Assembly: GCF_003479405.1 (NCBI RefSeq)
Contig: NZ_QUHB01000006.1
Coordinates: 62,001 to 126,000 of the forward strand
Length of the DNA: 64,000 nt
Reading direction: 5' to 3'
From: Eubacterium sp. AF16-48
GTDB lineage: Bacteria; Bacillota; Clostridia; Lachnospirales; Lachnospiraceae
Under the pieces are notes generated by a model. That model did no database searches. It was not told where the DNA came from and was given only the letters and a program-made list of their open reading frames with translations. Numbering within the stretch: position 1 is the stretch's first letter; each line of letters begins with the position of its first letter. Below, piece by piece: positions 1 to 8,451 of this stretch. Both the position numbers and the translations under genes were made by a program.

Positions 1-117
1 GCTTTCATCATATTTTTTATTTATTTTTACACCTTCAATTTCAACATTTTCCTTAAATCTTTCCCTCTCTTCCAGGGCTAAATCTGTATATATATTGTTA
101 TTTTCCAAAAAAGACAT
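1..117 (-). CDS. gpr: Germination protease GPR, N-terminal part (runs off the window)
   Basis: The minus-strand frame opens at an ATG at 117 with a good ribosome binding site (AGGAGA) just upstream, and reads 39 residues to the window edge. The motif IYTDLALEERE matches the conserved TDLAxE start of the aspartic-type endopeptidase that degrades small acid-soluble spore proteins at germination, followed by an EIEGVKI segment as in clostridial GPR. GPR is made as a zymogen in the forespore and loses an N-terminal propeptide. A gpr gene beside rpsT and holA is a common clostridial order, though here rpsT points away from it. Only the N-terminus is visible, so the call rests on one motif and on context. 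Confidence 0.7.
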   Translation of the reverse strand, partial: MSFLENNNIYTDLALEERERFKENVEIEGVKINKKYDES

Positions 118-197
118 TTTCTTCTCCTACTAATTTAATACCTATAATTAGTTTAAGCATCTTTTAATGTTTTATTAATTATTTTTCAATAATACTA

Positions 198-226
198 TTG
201 ACATATTATTTTTCTTTTACTAAAAT
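198..226 (+). promoter_or_regulatory. SigA-type promoter of rpsT
   Basis: TTGACA at 198-203 and TAAAAT at 221-226 are separated by exactly 17 bases. Transcription would start near 233 and leave a leader of about 105 nt before the rpsT start. Confidence 0.7.
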
Positions 227-234
227 AATCCTTG

Positions 235-330
235 ATGTCTGCGTCGACGTCCGCATTTCCAGTGGCGCAGATATATAACAGGATTTCCAATCTCTCTCAA
301 CGGAAATCTTAAACGTTAATAAGCGGAGGT
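235..330 (+). promoter_or_regulatory. Structured 5' leader of rpsT with two hairpins
   Basis: Two stems can be drawn in the leader. Bases 235-243 pair with 266-274 (nine pairs, one G-U), and bases 280-288 pair with 302-310 (nine pairs, one G-U). The ribosome binding site GGAGGT follows at about 325-330. Neither stem is followed by a T run, so they are not plain terminators. A structured leader is consistent with autoregulation by a ribosomal protein, but I do not recognise a named S20 leader family; that role is inference. Confidence 0.4.
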
Positions 331-337
331 ATTAAAA

Positions 338-601
338 ATGGCTAATATTAAGTCAGCAAAGAAAAGGATTTTAGTTAATCAGACAAAGTACGAAAGAAAC
401 AAATCAGTTAAGTCAGCTGTTAAGACTGCTGTTAAGAAAGTTGAAGCTGCTGTTGAAGCAAACGACAAGGCTGCAGCTAACGAAGCATTAATCGCAGCTA
501 CAAAGCTTATTGAAATGGCTGGTTCAAAGGGAATTTTCCACAAGAACAATGTTGCCAGAAAAGTTTCAAGATTAACAAAATTAGTTAACACTATTGCATA
601 A
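338..601 (+). CDS. rpsT: 30S ribosomal protein S20
   Basis: The 87-residue basic protein starts MANIKSAKKRILVNQ and carries the long Lys/Ala-rich helical pattern of bacterial S20, which binds 16S rRNA and helps assemble the small subunit. Length is normal for the family (85-90). The ATG at 338 follows GGAGGT by seven bases. It is transcribed alone from its own promoter at 198-226 and ends at a strong hairpin terminator. The gene is divergent from gpr and convergent with holA. Confidence 0.97.
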   Translation: MANIKSAKKRILVNQTKYERNKSVKSAVKTAVKKVEAAVEANDKAAANEALIAATKLIEMAGSKGIFHKNNVARKVSRLTKLVNTIA

Positions 602-615
602 TTAATTGCAACAAA

Positions 616-670
616 AATAAGAGGCTGTTGTTTTTTCACTTGTGTTGAAACAACGGTCTCTTATTTTTTT
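616..670. terminator. Bidirectional terminator between rpsT and holA
   Basis: Bases 616-630 (AATAAGAGGCTGTTG) pair with 651-665 over about 15 pairs, two of them wobble. A T run lies at 664-670 on plus, and A-rich sequence before 620 gives a T run on minus, so it can end both convergent transcripts. Confidence 0.85.
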
Positions 671-680
671 CTTTTATTTA

Positions 681-1664
681 CTATCTGCTTTTTCTGCTGT
701 ACTTAACTAAAAGCATTTCCACCCCTATATTTTCATCCATGCGTCCTGATTTTATTAATTCTTCCGTACTTATACTTTCTGCCAGCCCTGCCTTAAGCTC
801 CGAAACCGTAAAGTTTCTGCTTTGGGAAATGCTCTTAGATGCTATAAATCCCTGAACACCCATAGCTCCTGCTATTTGCTCTTTACTCATACCTCTGGCA
901 GATAAATCCTTTGCCTGAAGAATAAGATTAAACTGTCTGCTTATCATAAACAGTATTCTCATAGGTGGCTCTTTTTCTGCTATAAGTTCATAATAACAGT
1001 CTAATGTTTTTTGCTGATTTTTTACGGATATGGCATCTATCATATCAAAAATTCTCACATTTAACTGCTTAATGCACACTGCATCAATATCATTTTTATT
1101 AATAACATTTTTGTCGTAGGCATAACTTATAAGTTTTTCAATTTCCTGTGACAAAATTTCCATATCTGTTCCCACATTAGCAATAAAATACGCCATGTCA
1201 GCCTTTGTTATCTTCTTTCCATTGTAGTCAAAAATTTTGGCAGCCCACACTTCGATATCCTTTTCGCTCTGGCGGTTTATTTCGCATATATATCCGTTTT
1301 TCTTTACTGCCTTATACATTTTGCTGCGCTTGTCCACGTCCTGCTCCACAAAGAGAAAAATGGTAGTTTCAGGAATTTTATCCATATACTCAGCCAACTG
1401 TTCTCCACCGGTTTTAAACAAACCTGACTGCTCTAATACAATAAGTCTGTACTTTGCAAAAAAAGGAAATGTTTCAGCATTATCAATAACTTCATTTATG
1501 TCAATGTTTTTTCCCTCATACAGGGCTAAATTCATTGTATCTTCCCCTGCTATTGCCTTAATAAGCTGATTTTTGTAGTTAAGCTTAAGGTATTCCTCTT
1601 CTCCGCAAATTAAATATGCATTTTTGAAATTTCCACTTTTAATATCCTGTGCTAATGTTTTCAC
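681..1664 (-). CDS. holA: DNA polymerase III delta subunit
   Basis: The 327-residue protein has the HolA architecture: an N-terminal AAA+-like domain with NAYLICGEEEYLK near residue 15, and a helical C-terminal domain. The delta subunit opens the sliding clamp as part of the clamp-loader complex. The FLFVEQDVDKRSKMYKAVKK stretch and the later MRILFMISRQFNLILQ segment fit the family, and length is usual (320-345). It is the last gene of the minus-strand comEA-to-holA cluster, 45 bases after comEC. It stops with TAG followed at once by TAA, which shows that TAG is an ordinary stop in this genome. Confidence 0.92.
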   Translation of the reverse strand: MKTLAQDIKSGNFKNAYLICGEEEYLKLNYKNQLIKAIAGEDTMNLALYEGKNIDINEVIDNAETFPFFAKYRLIVLEQSGLFKTGGEQLAEYMDKIPETTIFLFVEQDVDKRSKMYKAVKKNGYICEINRQSEKDIEVWAAKIFDYNGKKITKADMAYFIANVGTDMEILSQEIEKLISYAYDKNVINKNDIDAVCIKQLNVRIFDMIDAISVKNQQKTLDCYYELIAEKEPPMRILFMISRQFNLILQAKDLSARGMSKEQIAGAMGVQGFIASKSISQSRNFTVSELKAGLAESISTEELIKSGRMDENIGVEMLLVKYSRKSR

Positions 1665-1709
1665 TTCTTACCTCTGCCATTTTTTATTAAACTATGTAAT
1701 ATCTTACCT

Positions 1710-4112
1710 TTAATTCTTCATAACGTCAATTTCCATATTATTTTCCTTAGAAAAAATCTCTATCTCACCGGATAAATCCGTCCGTAAAATCTTTGAATTT
1801 AAACTTTTAAGCTTATTTATGGTTTCAGTCCCCGGATGTCCGTAACTGTTATCTTCCCCTACAGATATAACAGAATACGCCGGCATCACTTTTTTTAAAA
1901 ATTCCATATCCGAAGAATATTTTGAGCCGTGATGTGCCACCTTAAGAATTGTATAGTTATTATCTATTTTATTTATAATGCTTTTTTCTATTTCTGCCGG
2001 GATATCCCCGGTAAACAACGCCGAAAAGTTTTCATATTTCAAGCTTAAAACTGTTGAATAATCATTTCTGTTATCAGATATATATTTCCCATCAGGATGA
2101 ATACATTTAATTTCCACTTTGCCCAATTTCATAGTGTCTCCCTCTTTTATGTATAACACCTGTATTCCTTTTGTTTTTGCTGCTGTAAGTAATTCATCAT
2201 ATGCTTCATCCTCATAGGAAACATGGGGCATTACCAGATTTCTGATTGTCAGACCGTTTTCAGTATTCATATTTAGAATTTCTTCTATTCCACTTATATG
2301 ATCCTTATCGGCATGAGTTATAACGGCATAATCAATACCCCCTGTACCTGATGCCTTTATGCAGGGAATCATTCTGTATTTAGCCACATTTTTTACATCA
2401 CTGCTTCCTCCATCTATTGTTATGGTGGTACCATCATCTGCCTTTATAAAAATTCCGTCTCCCTGTCCCACATCCATAAACTGAATATCAAGTCCTTTTG
2501 ATGGTGTATAATAAATAAAAAATCCTGATAAAATACTTATTCCCACAACAGCCAGACGTATTTTAAAATCGAATTTTCTCTGTTTTTTCAAAATTATCTG
2601 ACTGCTTATGACTTTCTTACCATTTTCATCAATCATCTCTTTTATATTGCAGTCTTTTTCGTAATTCTTTCTTACCAGTGTAAAACAAAACAGGAAAAAT
2701 ACAATCACCATGTAATATAACACTATGATCTTTATTGTCGGTTTCCCCACCACAATCACCGCTCCCGGTATTTTAAGAACATTTTCACATAGAAAAGTAT
2801 AAACTTCTAATATAAGACACCCCGGTGTCAAGGCAGTTTTTCCTATTAAAATACTAAGAAATCCCATACCGCTTCCTGCTATCGCCGATATTACCACTAT
2901 TCCCAACAGTGGAACCACGATAATGTTTAACATAAACGAATATGTCGGCAACTGGAAATAATTATATGCAATTACAGGATTCATAAATATTCCTATGCAC
3001 AAACTAAGAACAATACTGTAGGCTATTTTGGATTTGATGTTTATTAAATAAACCACTTTAGGCCAGATTATGGTTATGGTAATCATGGCACAAAAAGACA
3101 TTTGAAAGCCTGAATTAATAATTATAAAGGGATTATCTGCTAACAGAATAAGTGCCGATAAGGATATGGCTGTAATGTAATCATACTTTCTTCCTAAAAT
3201 TTCTCCTATTAGTTTTAAAACAAACATCACGAATGCTCTTATGGTGGCAATTCCCATGCCTGATGTTATGGCAAATAATGTAACAACTGCTATGGTCAGG
3301 GCAGAAGACGTTGCAAAGGAAAATCTTTTTCGAAGCAGGCTATATAAAAACATACCAATTAAGCCTATGTGCAAACCACTAATTGCCAAAATATGGGCTA
3401 TTCCCGATAAAGAATACAAATCCTTTATTTCCTGATCCAGTTCTGTCTTATCTCCCATAAGAATTGCAGAAAAAATTCCTGCCTTATTACCATACAACCA
3501 CTTACCTTTCCCATTAGTATCACATAATTTTGAAAACATCCCTACAACATATTCCCTTAACGTACAAAGCTTATCTCTTAAGAAATCGTAATTATCATCT
3601 GACACATAATACTCTTTTACTGCTATTTTGGTTGTAATTCCAATGGATAAATAATACTTTTTGCTGTCAAAATTTCCTTTGTTACGGGCAACTTCAAACT
3701 GCTGAATTTTCCCCTTTAAATATGTCTTATTTCCTATTTTTAAATCAGGTTCTGATTGAAAATAAGCAATAATATTTCCACACTCCCTATTATTAATTAA
3801 GGCATTTTTCAAATATACATTATAGCCGTACTGTGTTTTTAATATTTTATCAACACTTCCCTGACCTTCCCCCTCTATATTGCCTAACTTCCATGCCACA
3901 TCCCGCTGTAACATTTTATTGTTTGTATTTAAAAAACCTAAAGAAATAAACAAAAAAATCATCACAAAAACACCTGCATGCTTTTTTGTAATGATTTTTA
4001 TAATAACCATTATTAAAATAACCGGTATAAAAACGGCTATGTTTAATTTTAAAACAGCTATTACCTCTCCAAGTACAAAGACCAATAACAACACAAAAAT
4101 CGGTCTTTTCAT
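1710..4112 (-). CDS. comEC: ComEC/Rec2 DNA-uptake channel protein
   Basis: The 800-residue membrane protein has the ComEC order: N-terminal membrane helices and a DUF4131-like soluble segment (residues about 1-200), a polytopic competence domain containing SGLSIAHILAISGLHIGL (about 230-500), and a C-terminal metallo-beta-lactamase-like domain with THADKDHISG near residue 610. ComEC passes single-stranded DNA across the membrane during transformation, and the C-terminal domain is thought to be a nuclease. The gene follows the GerMN lipoprotein by 12 bases and precedes holA by 45. comEA lies upstream in the same cluster, three genes away rather than next door. Confidence 0.92.
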   Translation of the reverse strand: MKRPIFVLLLVFVLGEVIAVLKLNIAVFIPVILIMVIIKIITKKHAGVFVMIFLFISLGFLNTNNKMLQRDVAWKLGNIEGEGQGSVDKILKTQYGYNVYLKNALINNRECGNIIAYFQSEPDLKIGNKTYLKGKIQQFEVARNKGNFDSKKYYLSIGITTKIAVKEYYVSDDNYDFLRDKLCTLREYVVGMFSKLCDTNGKGKWLYGNKAGIFSAILMGDKTELDQEIKDLYSLSGIAHILAISGLHIGLIGMFLYSLLRKRFSFATSSALTIAVVTLFAITSGMGIATIRAFVMFVLKLIGEILGRKYDYITAISLSALILLADNPFIIINSGFQMSFCAMITITIIWPKVVYLINIKSKIAYSIVLSLCIGIFMNPVIAYNYFQLPTYSFMLNIIVVPLLGIVVISAIAGSGMGFLSILIGKTALTPGCLILEVYTFLCENVLKIPGAVIVVGKPTIKIIVLYYMVIVFFLFCFTLVRKNYEKDCNIKEMIDENGKKVISSQIILKKQRKFDFKIRLAVVGISILSGFFIYYTPSKGLDIQFMDVGQGDGIFIKADDGTTITIDGGSSDVKNVAKYRMIPCIKASGTGGIDYAVITHADKDHISGIEEILNMNTENGLTIRNLVMPHVSYEDEAYDELLTAAKTKGIQVLYIKEGDTMKLGKVEIKCIHPDGKYISDNRNDYSTVLSLKYENFSALFTGDIPAEIEKSIINKIDNNYTILKVAHHGSKYSSDMEFLKKVMPAYSVISVGEDNSYGHPGTETINKLKSLNSKILRTDLSGEIEIFSKENNMEIDVMKN

Positions 4113-4124
4113 AACTGTCTCCTA

Positions 4125-5096
4125 TTAATTATCTAACTTTAATTTAGTAGTATCTTCTTCGCTTTCAATTAAATCAAGGTTCCTGATAAAAGGCTCTGAT
4201 AGAGATATATTATTGTGATATTCTAACATTGCATCACCGTTGATACTTATCTGGACTTTGTGAATTTCATTTAGTCCAGATAAAGAATTTACTATAGAAT
4301 ATATAACTAATGTATCTGACACTGTGCTTTGCTCGTTTAAAAAGCTTTCGTCAAAATCTACATAACAGATATTGTTTGCAGTCATAACATTAACCGTCTT
4401 TATCTTATTAGAAAGTGTAGCTACATACCCTTTCTTCTTTGGTCCTCTGATTAACTGCTCCACAATAAACTGTTCCTTTGACTTTTCCCCATACTTAGCA
4501 TTCATAAGCTTATATTCCTTAAGCATATTACCCTTTTTATTGGCAAAATACAAAACAAAATCCGCTGTGGCATGAGTATTGGTTCCACCCCCTAAATCCG
4601 CCACGAAATCTGAGGCCTTCATTGTGCCCACAAGACTTCCGTCCTTTTGTCTTAAAGGTGCATCATTTACGGTAAATGCCACATAATCTATACCTTTTAT
4701 CTGTGTTAATGTAAGTACCATTGCTGAGCGGCACAATACCTCCCTGTCAGCAGCCAACATGGAATATTCTTCTGAAAAATTAATTGTGGCAATTCTGTCA
4801 GTAATATCGTATCCGTTAATTTTAACCTTTTCAGGTACTGCCGCAGCTTCCCCATCCTGCTTACCATTTTGGGTTAATTTTTCAAGACATTCCTCCGTCA
4901 GCTTAGCAGTATCCTTTTGAGTTAATGTAACCCTTTCATTAACAAGTTTCTTTTTATCCAAATCAACATAATAAATTCTTGTACCTGTAGTTGCACTTTT
5001 TCTGCTTTCTCCACAACCTGCCAAAACCGCAACGGCAGCAATGCATACTACTAATAACATCATTATTGCTTTTTTATTTAACTTATGATTTTTCAT
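4125..5096 (-). CDS. GerMN-domain lipoprotein (spore germination GerM-like)
   Basis: The 323-residue protein has a lysine-rich start, a hydrophobic segment and the lipobox AVLAGCGE near residue 27, so it should be a membrane lipoprotein facing outward. Two GerMN domains follow (about residues 45-165 and 180-300); INGYDITDRIATINFSEEY and NNICYVDFDESFL are equivalent strands of the two copies. GerM of Bacillus acts in sporulation and germination; in actinobacteria a GerMN lipoprotein (LpqB) works with a two-component system. I chose the ATG at 5096, preceded by GGCAGGT, over one at 5111 with no binding site. It directly follows the histidine kinase. Confidence 0.8.
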   Translation of the reverse strand: MKNHKLNKKAIMMLLVVCIAAVAVLAGCGESRKSATTGTRIYYVDLDKKKLVNERVTLTQKDTAKLTEECLEKLTQNGKQDGEAAAVPEKVKINGYDITDRIATINFSEEYSMLAADREVLCRSAMVLTLTQIKGIDYVAFTVNDAPLRQKDGSLVGTMKASDFVADLGGGTNTHATADFVLYFANKKGNMLKEYKLMNAKYGEKSKEQFIVEQLIRGPKKKGYVATLSNKIKTVNVMTANNICYVDFDESFLNEQSTVSDTLVIYSIVNSLSGLNEIHKVQISINGDAMLEYHNNISLSEPFIRNLDLIESEEDTTKLKLDN

Positions 5097-5111
5097 ATAT
5101 TTACCTGCCAT

Positions 5112-6566
5112 TTATGGAATATACTTAAGAGGAATTCTAACAGTAAAGGTAGTACCTTCCCCTTCTTTGCTGTGAATCTTTATGGAGCCATGGTGCTTAA
5201 GCACTATATCCTTTGTAATTGCAAGTCCCAGTCCTGTTCCTCCGGTTTCTCTCGACCTTGCCTTATCCACTCTATAAAATCTGTCAAATACCCTCTTTTG
5301 GTCTTCCTCTGATATACCAATTCCGGTATCTGTAACCTTTAAATAAAAATACTGATGATCCGAGTTAAGGGATGCCGTCACAGTTCCGTCAGTATTATTG
5401 TACTTAATTGCATTCTCCACAAGGTTTGTTGCCACACTGGCAAATTTTATCTGATCTACATCAGCAATAACAGGTCTGAAACTTTCAAACACAAGTTCAA
5501 TGTTTTTTGCCTCTGCAATAGGCTTTAATCTCTTTAACACAGCCTCTAATATTTCATTTATATTTACTGATGAAATATTAATTTCAATATCCTGCTTTTC
5601 TAATTTTACCAATTCCAGCAGGTCTGTAATAATGTCATTTTCCCTGTCAATTTCCTTACATATATCCTGGAGAAATTCCTGATATAATTCTTCCGGCATT
5701 CCCTGCTGACCTATGAGAGATTCAGCTAAAACCTTCATGGAAGTAATTGGAGTCTTTAATTCGTGGGATACATTAGATACAAATTCCTGTCTTGTTTTGT
5801 TCTGGGTATTCATTCTGTCTACAGTCTTTTGGAATCTCTCAGTAACCTCAACCACTTCAGAATAATCTCTCTTACGCTTATTAATTTCCTTTCCCTTAGA
5901 AATATTTTCAATATTATCCTGAACCCTCTTTAACGGTCTGCTAAATAATCCTGAGCACATCCATGCCAATACAAGGGCTAAAACTGTCAAAATGCAATCT
6001 ACCATAACAGTGTATCTTTTTATTTTGTCACCATATGTATCCACATCTGCAATTGAATAATTAATATACAACGCCCCAATTATCTTTGATTTGGTTTTGC
6101 CCCCTGAATCCGGTGCGGTACTAACAAGAGGTATGGCAAACTCCACATATTGCTCTTTTAGATTCTTAACATATATATTCTCGCCATCTATACACTTCAA
6201 AACACTGTCCGAAATACTTGTTTTTCCGATTTCGCTACTGTCTGTATCCTTTAAAATGGTATATTGTCTGTTAATAATCTCAATTCTGCAATTATACTCT
6301 TTAGACAATTGTTCAATCTGGGTATCTACAATTTCAGACTTTAAATTTTCAATATACCCTTCACTTATAATGCTGTTTTTAAGCATTGTATTATTAGACT
6401 TAAATCTGTCTATCTGCTTGTCGGTATATCCGTTAATAGCCATAACCGCAATGAACACACTAAGCAGTATTGCCGGAATCATTACGGATACAGCTACAAT
6501 CATAAACACTCTGAATTTTAAACTTTGAATACTTCTTACAAACCTGCTAACTGACTTTTTCTTCAT
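5112..6566 (-). CDS. Membrane sensor histidine kinase (WalK/PhoR-like)
   Basis: The 484-residue kinase has one N-terminal membrane helix (about 20-42), an extracytoplasmic sensor of about 145 residues, a second helix (about 187-207), a HAMP segment, the dimerisation/phosphoacceptor motif FVSNVSHELKTPITS, and an ATPase domain with NLVENAIKYN, DTGIGIS and TGGTGLGLAI boxes. It would autophosphorylate on the HisKA histidine and pass phosphate to the response regulator encoded four bases upstream. The signal is unknown. Its 3' end abuts the GerMN lipoprotein gene, which suggests that the lipoprotein modulates the sensor, by analogy with LpqB-MtrAB; that link is inference. Confidence 0.93.
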   Translation of the reverse strand: MKKKSVSRFVRSIQSLKFRVFMIVAVSVMIPAILLSVFIAVMAINGYTDKQIDRFKSNNTMLKNSIISEGYIENLKSEIVDTQIEQLSKEYNCRIEIINRQYTILKDTDSSEIGKTSISDSVLKCIDGENIYVKNLKEQYVEFAIPLVSTAPDSGGKTKSKIIGALYINYSIADVDTYGDKIKRYTVMVDCILTVLALVLAWMCSGLFSRPLKRVQDNIENISKGKEINKRKRDYSEVVEVTERFQKTVDRMNTQNKTRQEFVSNVSHELKTPITSMKVLAESLIGQQGMPEELYQEFLQDICKEIDRENDIITDLLELVKLEKQDIEINISSVNINEILEAVLKRLKPIAEAKNIELVFESFRPVIADVDQIKFASVATNLVENAIKYNNTDGTVTASLNSDHQYFYLKVTDTGIGISEEDQKRVFDRFYRVDKARSRETGGTGLGLAITKDIVLKHHGSIKIHSKEGEGTTFTVRIPLKYIP

Positions 6567-6570
6567 TTAA

Positions 6571-7257
6571 CTAACCCTGAAAATAATATCCCATGCCCCA
6601 TTTAGTATGAACATACTCTGGTTTTGCCGGATTTTCCTCAATCTTTTCTCTTAACCTTCTTACATTTACATCAACAGTTCTTGCATCACCGGGATACTTT
6701 GACCCCCAGATAATGGTAAGTAACTGCTCTCTTGAGTATATTTTTCCCGGATTTTCAGCCAAAAGCTTTAATATATCAAATTCCTTAACAGTAAGTTTTA
6801 TTTCAATATCTTCTATGTACAAGCGCTTTGCTTCAATATCTAACTTCATCTTACCTGAAATAATAACCTTCGGCTCCTGTGGTACACTGACGCTTCTCTT
6901 TTTGTTTCTTCTTATAATAGCCTTAATTCTCGCTTTAACCTCTAATATATTAAAAGGCTTTGTGATATAATCATCAGCACCATATTCAAGACCTAAAATC
7001 TTGTCCATGTCATCCCCTTTAGCCGTAAGCATTATAATTGGCATATCAGAAAACTCCCTTACCTGCTGGCAAACCTCATATCCTGATAATATTGGAAGCA
7101 TTAAGTCAAGAAGTACAATGTCATACTCCTTCTCCTTACACTTATCTACCGCTTCCTGTCCGTCATATGCACAGTCCACTTCGTATCCTTCCTGCTCTAA
7201 ACTGAATTTCAGCCCTTTTACAATTAACTTTTCGTCATCAACCACTAAAGCCTTCAT
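6571..7257 (-). CDS. OmpR-family response regulator
   Basis: The 228-residue protein has a receiver domain (1-115) with acidic pocket D7/D8, phosphoacceptor D51 in LLDLMLP and the conserved ITKPF lysine, followed by a winged-helix DNA-binding domain (about 130-228) ending in RRLREKIEENP and YVHTKWGMGYYF. It resembles WalR/YycF. It lies 13 bases after comEA and four bases before the histidine kinase, so the pair is co-transcribed with competence genes. It ends with TAG. The target genes are not known; no DNA site for it was recognised. Confidence 0.94.
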   Translation of the reverse strand: MKALVVDDEKLIVKGLKFSLEQEGYEVDCAYDGQEAVDKCKEKEYDIVLLDLMLPILSGYEVCQQVREFSDMPIIMLTAKGDDMDKILGLEYGADDYITKPFNILEVKARIKAIIRRNKKRSVSVPQEPKVIISGKMKLDIEAKRLYIEDIEIKLTVKEFDILKLLAENPGKIYSREQLLTIIWGSKYPGDARTVDVNVRRLREKIEENPAKPEYVHTKWGMGYYFQG

Positions 7258-7270
7258 TTATTATCCTTTC

Positions 7271-7873
7271 TTAATTAGCCGTAATTTCATTACTTATTTT
7301 TTTAAACAGCGCATCCCCAATTCCCGAAACCTTCTTTATGTCCTCAATATTGGTAAAATTACCATTTTCATTACGGTACTGTATAATCGCCTTTGCCTTA
7401 GCTTCACCTATGCCGCTAAGTCTGGTAAGTTCTGCTACGTCTGCACTGTTAATATTAATCTTTCCTGAACCGGTTTTGTTATCATTATTTTGATTTTTTT
7501 CATTAGATATTAACTTTTTGTATTGTTTCTTAGTGATTATATTTATATTCTGGCTATCTGCCACTGTTTCTGCCTGATTAATATAGTCCTTCTTTGCTGC
7601 TTTAGTCATTCCTCCGGCTTTTTCTATCACTTCAAATACCCTACTGCCTTGTTTTACTGCATAAACCCCCGGCTTTTTCACTGCTCCCGTAACATACACA
7701 TACAAATCTTTAGCCTCTGTCGCAATCTCCTGCCTGGTTTTTGTTTCATTTTCACTTTCTAATGAAACACTGTTTTTGTTATTTTCACATCCAGAAAAAA
7801 CCACTAAAAAAAATAACGTTAAAATACCAATTACAACTAATGCTGTATATTTTTTATTTAATTTATTAAACAT
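7271..7873 (-). CDS. comEA: ComEA-like helix-hairpin-helix lipoprotein
   Basis: The 200-residue protein starts with a short charged stretch, a hydrophobic helix and a lipobox-like VVFSGCEN near residue 29, so it is probably anchored by lipid rather than only by a transmembrane helix. An SLBB-like domain (about 55-110, YVTGAVKKPGVYAV) is followed by a ComEA helix-hairpin-helix domain (about 138-200) with INSADVAELTRLSGIGEAKA. ComEA binds double-stranded DNA at the surface during transformation. It is the first gene of the cluster, after a promoter at 7916-7943 and an AGGAGG site. The lipobox is my reading. Confidence 0.87.
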   Translation of the reverse strand: MFNKLNKKYTALVVIGILTLFFLVVFSGCENNKNSVSLESENETKTRQEIATEAKDLYVYVTGAVKKPGVYAVKQGSRVFEVIEKAGGMTKAAKKDYINQAETVADSQNINIITKKQYKKLISNEKNQNNDNKTGSGKININSADVAELTRLSGIGEAKAKAIIQYRNENGNFTNIEDIKKVSGIGDALFKKISNEITAN

Positions 7874-7915
7874 TCATCCTCCTATTGGAGTTTCCCCATG
7901 AACGCATATAATATA

Positions 7916-7943
7916 ATTATACAAAATATAAAAAAGTTAGCAA
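7916..7943 (-). promoter_or_regulatory. Candidate promoter of the comEA-to-holA operon
   Basis: Reading the minus strand, TTGCTA (7943-7938) and TATAAT (7921-7916) are 16 bases apart, about 42 bases upstream of the comEA start. It is the only clear promoter I found for the six genes downstream. Confidence 0.5.
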
Positions 7944-7971
7944 CATTCAAATTGAACAATTTTAATATTTT

Positions 7972-8400
7972 TTATCGGTGAAAAATGTAAATTCCTACAA
8001 TTGCCACTAAAGCACCTACTAATTTACTCCATTCAAAACCTGTTTTTTCAACTCCAAACAATCCAAAAACCTCAATAAGATATGCCACTACTATCTGTGA
8101 AATTACTATTATCATTACCGCCTGAGCCGGCCCTAAGCTATCCATGCTTTTAATTACCGTTAAAGTAATAAATGCTCCTATAACGCCTCCTAAAAGCATA
8201 TACTTGTTTTCCATTTGAAACATTCCCGCAACATTTTGTTTTCCGGTTATAAACCATGCTATTACGCAAACAAAAAAAGCAGTCAGCTGTACCCACGAAT
8301 TGGCGGCCCATACACTACTGCTTTTTGTAACTTCTGTATTAAAAACACCCTGAATACTCATAAGTGCTCCTGAAATTAATGCTATTATAAATCCCCACAT
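7972..8400 (-). CDS. DMT-superfamily YdcZ-like membrane protein
   Basis: The 142-residue hydrophobic protein has five predicted membrane helices, starts MWGFIIALISGALMSIQG and contains GAFITLTVIKSMDSLGPA and VVAYLIEVFGLFG, which fit the DUF606/YdcZ branch of the drug/metabolite transporter superfamily. These short proteins are half the length of typical EamA transporters and probably pair with a partner or dimerise. No substrate can be assigned. It stands between phoR and comEA, is transcribed in the same direction, and could be the last gene of the phosphate operon (about 50 bases after phoR) or separate. Confidence 0.8.
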   Translation of the reverse strand: MWGFIIALISGALMSIQGVFNTEVTKSSSVWAANSWVQLTAFFVCVIAWFITGKQNVAGMFQMENKYMLLGGVIGAFITLTVIKSMDSLGPAQAVMIIVISQIVVAYLIEVFGLFGVEKTGFEWSKLVGALVAIVGIYIFHR

Positions 8401-8451
8401 AACTACTCTCCTTAAAACTTAATAGTTATATGATTACCGGATTTTTCTACA

